Origin: Phycisphaerae bacterium
Lineage (GTDB): Bacteria; Planctomycetota; Phycisphaerae; Phycisphaerales; SM1A02
Assembly: GCA_018663565.1 (NCBI GenBank)
Contig: JABJQE010000203.1
Coordinates: 1 to 6,085 of the forward strand
Reading direction: 5' to 3'
Length of the DNA stretch: 6,085 nucleotides
The translations under genes and the position numbers were made by a program. Positions 1 through 4,532 of the stretch are shown here, piece after piece (positions within the stretch are counted from its first letter, which is position 1; every line of letters starts with the position of its first letter). The notes beneath the pieces were generated by a model that made no database searches, was not told the DNA's origin, and saw nothing but the letters and a program-made list of their open reading frames with translations.

Positions 1-435
1 AGCGGCCTTCTTCGAGGTCGACTTCTTTCGTTTGGTCACTTGTGTCGCGTCAACAGCAATCCGCCGTACGCGGCGACCGCGAATGATGATGTAACCGTCC
101 TTGTCGGATTCGGCTTCGGCAGCAGCCTCGAGTACAGTCCGCCGCTTCCCCCGCTTGGCAGTTGGCGTCGCTGATGGAGTCTTGCTTGGGGCCTTCTTCT
201 TTTTGGACGCGGGCTTCTTTGCTGTCACTTTCTTCTTCGGCGTCGCCTTCTTCTTCACAGCTGTCTTCTTTGAAGTGGTCTTCTTTGAAGTGGTCTTCTT
301 TGAAGTGGTCTTCTTTGCGCTAGCCTTCTTCTTGGCGGTTGATTTCTTAGCCACGACCTTCTTTTTCGAGCCGGCCGTCTTCTTGGGCGCGGTCTTCTTC
401 TTGGCAGTGGAAGCCTTGGATACCTTTTTGGCCAC
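1..435 (-). CDS. Histone H1-like lysine/alanine-rich basic protein (3' end outside window)
   Basis: The visible 145 codons read as a very basic protein, probably a nucleoid-associated DNA-binding protein like bacterial H1-type histones. Residues 1-103 are a low-complexity tail of KK and KKK blocks separated by A, T, S, P and V, opening M(GTG)-A-K-K-V-S-K. Residues 41-58 are a regular TTSKK repeat. A different segment follows: a short acidic stretch around residues 105-113, then GYIIIRGRRVRRI at 114-126, a beta-strand-like and Arg-rich piece, before a second Lys-rich run at the window edge. The frame is closed upstream by a stop at 529-531, and GTG at 433-435 is the only standard start between that stop and the Lys-rich region, so this is an N-terminus and not the tail of a longer protein such as topoisomerase I. 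A possible weak ribosome-binding site, AGGGA, lies 10 nt upstream. It follows accA on the same strand after 172 nt. DNA binding is inferred from composition only. I do not recognise the GYIIIRGRRVRRI segment as a named domain. Confidence 0.7.
   Translation of the reverse strand, partial: MAKKVSKASTAKKKTAPKKTAGSKKKVVAKKSTAKKKASAKKTTSKKTTSKKTTSKKTAVKKKATPKKKVTAKKPASKKKKAPSKTPSATPTAKRGKRRTVLEAAAEAESDKDGYIIIRGRRVRRIAVDATQVTKRKKSTSKKAA
263..317. repeat. 15-bp direct tandem repeat inside the H1-like gene
   Basis: The plus-strand unit GTCTTCTTTGAAGTG occurs three times with no mismatch (263-277, 278-292, 293-307), followed by the first 10 bases of a fourth copy (308-317). The unit is a multiple of three, so each copy encodes five residues (TTSKK in the minus-strand frame) and copy changes keep the frame. 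The perfect identity, including third codon positions, points to recent slippage or duplication rather than selection on protein sequence alone. Confidence 0.9.
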
Positions 436-445
436 GGGTTCTGTG

Positions 446-450
446 TCCCT
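446..450 (-). promoter_or_regulatory. Possible ribosome-binding site of the H1-like gene
   Basis: On the minus strand AGGGA lies 10 nt before the GTG start at 435. The match to a Shine-Dalgarno core is partial and the spacing slightly long. It is listed because it supports GTG as the start, the only standard start available in this frame. Confidence 0.3.
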
Positions 451-455
451 GTCTG

Positions 456-473
456 CGCAGCCTTGAGGCTGCG
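456..473 (-). promoter_or_regulatory. GC-rich hairpin just upstream of the H1-like gene start
   Basis: A perfect 7-bp inverted repeat (CGCAGCC / GGCTGCG on the plus strand, loop TTGA) ends about 5 nt before the putative ribosome-binding site of the H1-like gene. It has no U-run on either strand, so it does not look like an intrinsic terminator. Its place in the probable 5' leader could influence translation or mRNA stability. That role is inference. Confidence 0.4.
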
Positions 474-507
474 GGTCTTGATAAGGCTCACTAGTCGTAA
501 GTGGTGC

Positions 508-531
508 TAGGACAACGGTTATGTTGTTCTA
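508..531. repeat. Inverted repeat in the accA to H1-like gap
   Basis: TAGGACAAC and GTTGTTCTA flank a 6-nt loop. Eight of nine positions pair and the ninth is G-T on the plus strand (A-C on the minus strand). There is no following T-run on either strand, so an intrinsic terminator is not supported. It could be a protein-binding site or a leader-RNA hairpin. The rest of the 172-nt gap (436-607) holds the hairpin at 456-473, a weaker stem at 545-561 and a TATCCT box at 562-567. I see no gene in it. Confidence 0.4.
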
Positions 532-561
532 CCAGAGCGAGCGAGCCGGTCGAATCTCGGC

Positions 562-567
562 AGGATA
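562..567 (-). promoter_or_regulatory. Candidate -10 element for the H1-like gene
   Basis: The minus strand reads TATCCT here, the same hexamer found just upstream of proC and of the UbiD gene; I found no other copy of it on either strand. If it is a -10 box, transcription would start near 555 and give a leader of about 120 nt containing the hairpins at 508-531 and 456-473. I see no good -35 hexamer at 16-18 bp. The alternative is read-through from accA. Confidence 0.25.
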
Positions 568-607
568 GTGGAATTGGCACGTTGCCGCAGGTTCTCGGTC
601 TCTCGAG

Positions 608-1579
608 CTATTCCGTGCAGTGTGAGCCCATTCGCCGGAACTTCTCGTATCTGCTCTCAACGAGCGTTCGAGGATTGAGCCTGGTGACTTCTCCGAGTCG
701 GTCAACGAGATGTCGCTCAAGCCGGGCGGCGGCATCAGCAGGGTCCCGGTGGGCCCCGCCGCGTGGTTCTTCGATGATGCGATCGATGATGCCGTTGGCA
801 AGATTGTCCTTGGCCGTAAGCGACAAGGCATTTGCAGCGGCTGCATTCGTTTCTTCGTTGGCTTCTTTCCAGAGGATGGCTGCGCATCCTTCTGGGCTGA
901 TGACCGAGTACCAGGCGTACTGCATCATGTCCACACGATCTGCAACAGCAATGCCAAGTGCACCGCCTGATCCGCCTTCGCCAATGACCACGCTGACGAT
1001 CGGCGTCTTGAGCCGGCTCATGTCTCTCATACTGACCGCGATCGCTTCGGCCTGACCGCGTTCTTCTGGCCCCATGCCTGGGTAGGCGCCTGGCGTATCA
1101 ATAATGGTGACAATGGGCAGATTGAATTTTTCGGCCAATTTCATCTTGGCCAGTGCTTTGCGGTAGCCCTCGGGGTGCGCGCATCCGAAGTGGCACTTGA
1201 TGCGTTCCTCGGTGGTGCGGCCTTTCTGGTGGCCGACGACGAGCACCTTGTAAGGGCCGATACGGCCGAAGCCGGTGATGATGGCAGGGTCGTCGCCGAA
1301 TCGGCGGTCGCCATGGAGTTCACGAAAGTCGCGGAAGATGGCGTTGATGTAGTCGGCGGTTTGCGGTCGATTGGGGTGCCGGGCGACTTTTACAACGTCG
1401 ACCGGAGCGAGTCCGGCAAAGATCGTGTCGAGCATATCTTCGCGGTTTTGACGTAGCGAGGCGATTTGCTCGGCAAAGGCCTCGGCATCATCACGCGACT
1501 CAAGGCCGCGAATCTGAGCGTCAAGCTCGACGAGCGGAGCCTCGAATGGCAGGGCGACGGGTTCGGCGGCTGTATCCAT
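608..1579 (-). CDS. accA: Acetyl-CoA carboxylase carboxyltransferase subunit alpha
   Basis: AccA pairs with AccD to form the carboxyltransferase that moves the carboxyl group from carboxybiotin (on AccB) to acetyl-CoA, giving malonyl-CoA for fatty-acid synthesis in the cytoplasm. The 323-residue product matches the length of E. coli AccA (319) and keeps its landmarks: LARHP-like VARHPNRPQTADY (66-77), GHQKGR (116-121), APEGYRKAL-like block (135-143), IDTPGAYPG (160-168), EERGQAEAI (172-180), IGEGGSGGALGI (199-210) and YSVISPEGCAAILWK (224-238). The glycine-rich blocks form the crotonase-fold oxyanion and CoA site. I chose ATG 1577-1579 because the AccA homology begins right there; an upstream ATG at 1681 would add 34 unrelated residues and run into proC. 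No Shine-Dalgarno sequence precedes it. accD is not in the window. Divergent from proC, with the H1-like gene downstream on the same strand. Confidence 0.97.
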   Translation of the reverse strand: MDTAAEPVALPFEAPLVELDAQIRGLESRDDAEAFAEQIASLRQNREDMLDTIFAGLAPVDVVKVARHPNRPQTADYINAIFRDFRELHGDRRFGDDPAIITGFGRIGPYKVLVVGHQKGRTTEERIKCHFGCAHPEGYRKALAKMKLAEKFNLPIVTIIDTPGAYPGMGPEERGQAEAIAVSMRDMSRLKTPIVSVVIGEGGSGGALGIAVADRVDMMQYAWYSVISPEGCAAILWKEANEETNAAAANALSLTAKDNLANGIIDRIIEEPRGGAHRDPADAAARLERHLVDRLGEVTRLNPRTLVESRYEKFRRMGSHCTE

Positions 1580-1589
1580 GAAAGAGGTA

Positions 1590-1595
1590 ATGGTA
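1590..1595 (-). promoter_or_regulatory. Candidate -10 element of accA
   Basis: The minus strand reads TACCAT, matching four of six bases of TATAAT and the TANNNT pattern, ending exactly 10 nt before the accA ATG. A start site 6-8 nt downstream of it would leave a leader of only about 2-4 nt, which fits the absence of a Shine-Dalgarno sequence. The same hexamer occurs at the same distance before the ABC ATPase gene. No clear -35 box is visible. Confidence 0.35.
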
Positions 1596-1615
1596 TCGAT
1601 GGGGACGCTTCGTCG

Positions 1616-1621
1616 TATCCT
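1616..1621 (+). promoter_or_regulatory. Candidate -10 element of proC
   Basis: TATCCT (TANNNT pattern) ends 10 nt before the chosen proC ATG at 1632 and is followed by CT, as is the copy in front of the UbiD gene. It implies a leader of only a few nucleotides. The interval to the ATG contains no Shine-Dalgarno sequence. No convincing -35 hexamer is visible. Confidence 0.35.
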
Positions 1622-1631
1622 CTCTGTTGCA

Positions 1632-2429
1632 ATGACTCTTGAAATTGGATTTCTCGGCGCCGGACATATGGGACACGCCATCCTTGAGGGTGGTTTGGCT
1701 GCTGGGCTGTGGACCCCGTCGTCGGTGCTTGTCGTCGACCTCGAACCGGATCGGCGGGCACGGGCAGCCGAGGTTGGGTGCCGTGTTGATGAGCAGGCTG
1801 AGTCGCTGCGAGAGGTACCAGTGCTGGTGTGCTGCGTGCGTCCACAGGAGTTTGCTGCAGCTGCTGCGGCGATTGGTCCGTCCTACGATCAACTTGTGAT
1901 TTCAGTCATGGCGGGTGTGGAGTCGCGGACGATTGCAGATGCGTTCGGTGCGGGAACCCGCGTCATCCGCGCGATGCCCAATGCGCCTGCTGGCATTGGC
2001 CGTGGTATGACCGCTATTGCTCGGGGTGTCGCCGCCACCGAGGATGATGCAGGCTACGCGGGTCGATTATTTGCTGGGGTGGGCCGGACCGTGCAAGTGG
2101 ATGAGACCGAGATGTGCGCCGTCACGGCGGTGTCAGGTTCAGGACCCGCGTGGGTGTACTTGCTCGCCGAGGCCATCCGACTTGAGGCGGTTCATCTTGG
2201 ATTGAGTGACGAAACGGCTGACACGCTCATTCGCGGTACGGTTGAGGGGGCAGCCGCGATGCTCGGGTCCAGCGAGTTGTCACCGGCCGCCTTGTGTGAT
2301 GCGGTCACGACGCCAGGTGGAACAACCGAAGCCGGGCTAGCGGCCATGCGATCTGCTCGCTTGGTTGAAGCGGTGCGTGCTGGCGTTGCGGCAGCGTGCA
2401 GGCGCGGAGAAGAACTCGCCGAGAAGTGA
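1632..2429 (+). CDS. proC: Pyrroline-5-carboxylate reductase
   Basis: ProC carries out the last step of proline synthesis, NAD(P)H-dependent reduction of 1-pyrroline-5-carboxylate to L-proline, in the cytoplasm. The 265-residue product is close to E. coli ProC (269). The N-terminal Rossmann domain starts at once with IGFLGAGHMGHAI (5-17), the dinucleotide loop, and includes CVRPQ (68-72) and VISVMAGV (89-96). RAMPNAPAGIGRGMTAI (113-129) is the family hinge block. The C-terminal helical dimerisation domain carries VSGSGPAWVYLLAEA (167-181), with Trp174 where Tyr is more usual, and the signature TTPGGTTEAGL (226-236) near the substrate site. I chose ATG 1632-1634 because the Rossmann strand begins within five residues; an in-frame ATG at 1578 would add 18 unlike residues and overlap accA. 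There is no Shine-Dalgarno sequence. The stop at 2427-2429 lies one nucleotide from the stop of the convergent ABC permease. Confidence 0.96.
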   Translation: MTLEIGFLGAGHMGHAILEGGLAAGLWTPSSVLVVDLEPDRRARAAEVGCRVDEQAESLREVPVLVCCVRPQEFAAAAAAIGPSYDQLVISVMAGVESRTIADAFGAGTRVIRAMPNAPAGIGRGMTAIARGVAATEDDAGYAGRLFAGVGRTVQVDETEMCAVTAVSGSGPAWVYLLAEAIRLEAVHLGLSDETADTLIRGTVEGAAAMLGSSELSPAALCDAVTTPGGTTEAGLAAMRSARLVEAVRAGVAAACRRGEELAEK

Positions 2430-2430
2430 G

Positions 2431-3558
2431 TCAGAAGTCGCGTCGGCGGAATATCCACAAGGCGATTCCGAGAATGATAAATTCAAAGACGACGGATTTG
2501 CTAATGATCCACCAACCGGGCACTTCATTCTCGCGGTCCACCATTTCGATCTGGGCGGCTTCCATTTCATCGGGTACGACATGGTCCTCATCTTTCTCGA
2601 AAGCTCGGCCGCTCATGAGGTCCTGCATGGAGAGGTCTGCGTCGCGTTCGAGCATGCGATGCAGCAGGCCAATCGTTCGGTCGGTTTCCGGCATGATGGC
2701 CTGAATCAGGCCCATGACCGTTTCCCATGGAAGTAGCTGGTCGACGGCTGCCTGGGCTTGCTCGGCTTTTTGTTGTGGGCCTTGTAGCCAGTGCGATGCG
2801 TCTTCAGCCTCTTTAGTTTGTCCGGCTGCGGTGGCGGCATCACGTTCGGCTTCAAGTTCAGCAACACGTTTTTCGGCGCGGGTCGCTGAAGTTTGGAATC
2901 GAATGACATTCTCGGTCAGGATCTTGTCGGTGTTGTGAATACTGAAGGTCGAAAACCAAAATAGAAGCGTCGCAAGTAATGCCGTCAGGGTGGAGCGTGT
3001 AATGACGCCTACGAGCACGTTGACACAGAACAAATAACTGTAGAACAGCGTGACAAGCGGTATGGCTAGGAAGATTGCGGGGTCCCAAACATCGACTCGC
3101 CATCCTGCCGCAATGAAGGCGCCGAGCGTAAATATGCCGACCTGGACGGCGACGAACAAGAGTCCGCCGATGTACTTCACGAAGAAGATCGTCGTCCGCC
3201 CCGTTGGTCTGCTCATGACCAGTTCGACGGCGCCCTCCTTGAGGAAGGACGGAAAGATTGAGGAGGTTGAGATGAGCGCCAGAATCGATGCGGCCCAGGC
3301 GAGCCAGAGGTTGACAATGAAAGCCGAGTAAATACCGAGGTACAGCGTTCGAGCGAACGGTGTGCCACTGCGGATGTACTCGCTGTCAACGTGGGTGAGT
3401 CCGAAGAAGAGCGATACGCCGGTGTCATCAAATCCAACGGACAGATACGCCACGATCACGAGCATATTGAGCCCGAGAACGAGTTTGAAGAGTTTCTCGG
3501 CGCGAAGGGTCAGCCATGATTCGCGCAAGATGGCCAGGATGGCGATCCCAGTGTTCAT
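2431..3558 (-). CDS. ABC-2 type transporter permease with long extracytoplasmic insert
   Basis: This 375-residue inner-membrane protein is the probable membrane partner of the ATPase encoded just upstream. I see six hydrophobic segments at about 24-43, 72-97, 124-152, 160-187, 191-207 and 350-370. The loop at 98-123, containing FLKEGAVELVMSRPTGR, looks like the cytoplasmic coupling loop of ABC-2/NosY-type permeases, and the C-terminus RRRDF is positively charged. With the N-terminus inside, both fit the positive-inside rule. The segment between the fifth and sixth helices (208-349) is unusually long and lies outside by this topology. Its first part (about 219-275) is rich in A, E, K, R and Q with coiled-coil character, and its end (318-346) is strongly acidic. 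ATG 3556-3558 overlaps the ATPase stop as ATGA, with AAGGGA 8 nt upstream, so translation is probably coupled. The transported substrate cannot be told from the sequence. The C-terminus is convergent with proC. Confidence 0.85.
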   Translation of the reverse strand: MNTGIAILAILRESWLTLRAEKLFKLVLGLNMLVIVAYLSVGFDDTGVSLFFGLTHVDSEYIRSGTPFARTLYLGIYSAFIVNLWLAWAASILALISTSSIFPSFLKEGAVELVMSRPTGRTTIFFVKYIGGLLFVAVQVGIFTLGAFIAAGWRVDVWDPAIFLAIPLVTLFYSYLFCVNVLVGVITRSTLTALLATLLFWFSTFSIHNTDKILTENVIRFQTSATRAEKRVAELEAERDAATAAGQTKEAEDASHWLQGPQQKAEQAQAAVDQLLPWETVMGLIQAIMPETDRTIGLLHRMLERDADLSMQDLMSGRAFEKDEDHVVPDEMEAAQIEMVDRENEVPGWWIISKSVVFEFIILGIALWIFRRRDF

Positions 3559-4496
3559 GTGGGCCGTCCCTTATTCGCCCCAGGAGTCGCGGCATCTTCG
3601 CCTGCAAGTTCCAATGCTCGCATGAAGAGGTCTTCCAGTGACTCGCGTACTTCGCTGACGTCAATGATGGAGCACCCAGCGCCGCGAATGCGATCGATGA
3701 CCGGCTGGACGTCGTTGGCACTTGCGCCGGGCAGAATGACCTGCGTGTTTCGCCCATCTTGTCGGGTTTCTTCGTCAGTCCATTCCGGACCCGAACCTTC
3801 GTATGCCACGATCCATCGCCGCCGATCGCTCGTGAGTTCGTCGATGGTGCCTTCAAGCGCGACCCGGCCCTTGACGACTACAGCGAGTTGGTCACAAATG
3901 GTCTCGAGCTCACTCAGAATGTGACTGTTGATGAGAATCGTGTGGCCATCGTTTCGAAGGTGAATGAGCAGGTCACGAATTTCGCGGCGTCCGACCGGGT
4001 CGACGCCGTCAGTGGGTTCATCGAGCAACAGTAGTTCAGGGTCATGAAGCAGGGCCTGTGCGAGACCGATTCGCTGCTGCATTCCCTTTGAGAATGTGCC
4101 GACGCGATGTTTGCGCCAGGCCGCCATTCCAACAAGTTCAAGCATGGCTTGAATTCGTTTCAAACGATTGGCCCGTCGCATGCCCGAGAGCGACCCGTAG
4201 AAGTGCAGGGCTTGCTCGGCTGTCATGAACGCGGGGAATCTGTGATGCTCAGGCAGATAGCCGACTCGGCGCAAGGTTTCCTTGTGTCCGATGGGCATGC
4301 CGAGCATGGTGCCCGAGATACGTGAGGCGTGGATGACGCTCATCAGAATTTTGACGAGCGTAGACTTGCCAGCACCGTTTGGCCCTAGCAGGCAGAAGAT
4401 TTGGCCAGGGTCGACTTGCATCGAGACGCCCCGGAGTGCACGGACCTTCTTGCGAAAGGTTTTTTCGACGTCTTGAATATCAATAGCTGCGGGCAT
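3555..4496 (-). CDS. ABC transporter ATP-binding protein (ABC-2 exporter type)
   Basis: This 313-residue cytoplasmic ATPase would power the permease encoded immediately downstream. Nucleotide-binding landmarks are all present: Walker A GPNGAGKST (38-46), a Q-loop region reading GYLPEHHRFP (79-88) with Glu83 in place of the usual Gln, as often seen in drug/Na+-export ABC-2 ATPases, signature FSKGMQQR (135-142), Walker B LLLLDEP (155-161) with catalytic Glu160, D-loop DGVDP (163-167) instead of the common SGLDP, and H-loop His192 in NSHILSE. Residues from about 213 onward form a C-terminal extension of the kind found in CcmA/NatA/NosF-like exporters. It has no membrane segment. ATG 4494-4496 gives the standard N-terminus, with the first strand at residues 4-9 and a KTF motif at 12-14. 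No Shine-Dalgarno sequence precedes it. It is first in a two-gene operon and divergent from the UbiD gene. The substrate is unknown. Confidence 0.93.
   Translation of the reverse strand: MPAAIDIQDVEKTFRKKVRALRGVSMQVDPGQIFCLLGPNGAGKSTLVKILMSVIHASRISGTMLGMPIGHKETLRRVGYLPEHHRFPAFMTAEQALHFYGSLSGMRRANRLKRIQAMLELVGMAAWRKHRVGTFSKGMQQRIGLAQALLHDPELLLLDEPTDGVDPVGRREIRDLLIHLRNDGHTILINSHILSELETICDQLAVVVKGRVALEGTIDELTSDRRRWIVAYEGSGPEWTDEETRQDGRNTQVILPGASANDVQPVIDRIRGAGCSIIDVSEVRESLEDLFMRALELAGEDAATPGANKGRPT
3567..3572 (-). promoter_or_regulatory. Ribosome-binding site of the ABC permease
   Basis: AAGGGA on the minus strand lies 8 nt before the permease ATG, inside the last codons of the ATPase gene. It stands out because the four genes with their own divergent promoters here show no such site. 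Together with the ATGA stop-start overlap it points to coupled or re-initiated translation of the permease. Confidence 0.5.
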
Positions 4497-4506
4497 GTGC
4501 GGTCAA

Positions 4507-4512
4507 ATGGTA
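4507..4512 (-). promoter_or_regulatory. Candidate -10 element of the ABC exporter operon
   Basis: The minus strand reads TACCAT ending exactly 10 nt before the ATPase ATG at 4496, the same hexamer and distance as before accA. It predicts a leader of a few nucleotides at most. The 36-nt divergent gap leaves no room for a separate leader with a Shine-Dalgarno sequence. Confidence 0.35.
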
Positions 4513-4520
4513 CCACCGAC

Positions 4521-4526
4521 TATCCT
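4521..4526 (+). promoter_or_regulatory. Candidate -10 element of the UbiD-family gene
   Basis: TATCCT followed by CT, as before proC, ends 6 nt upstream of ATG 4533. A transcript starting about 7 nt past the box would begin at the start codon itself, so it would be leaderless. No Shine-Dalgarno sequence is present. No consensus -35 hexamer is visible at 16-18 bp. Confidence 0.4.
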
Positions 4527-4532
4527 CTAGCC

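Noticed and set aside
101..466. Plus-strand open frame rich in Phe (FFF/FFE runs)
   Set aside because: It is the opposite strand of the AAG-rich H1-like gene. The minus-strand frame gives a coherent K/A/T/S protein, while the Phe-rich product resembles no membrane protein.
456..473. Hairpin read as an intrinsic terminator of accA
   Set aside because: There is no U-run after the stem on either strand.
255..491. Minus-strand frame starting GTG at 491 with RRP repeats
   Set aside because: It is the +1-shifted reading of the same repeats and ends in the middle of the lysine-rich gene. The neighbouring frame stays open to the window edge and has typical H1 composition.
508..561. tRNA-like arrangement: a stem-loop at 512-527 and a T-arm-like GCCGG / TCGGC stem with loop TCGAATC at 545-561
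   Set aside because: The would-be anticodon loop has 6 instead of 7 bases, the T-loop lacks one T of TTCGA, the variable region would be 17 nt, and no acceptor or D-stem can be paired at the right distance.
1578..1681. Longer starts for accA (ATG at 1681) and proC (ATG at 1578)
   Set aside because: Both extensions add residues unlike their families, would make the two genes overlap at their 5' ends, and are unnecessary because internal ATGs sit at the family-typical N-termini.
4497..4499. In-frame GTG start 36 nt upstream for the UbiD-family gene
   Set aside because: It would add 12 residues outside the family homology, has no ribosome-binding site and directly abuts the divergent ATPase start codon.
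4501..4506. TTGACC on the minus strand as a -35 box for the ABC operon
   Set aside because: A -10 box at 17 bp would fall inside the ATPase gene, downstream of its ATG, and the hexamer there (TTGATA) is a poor match.
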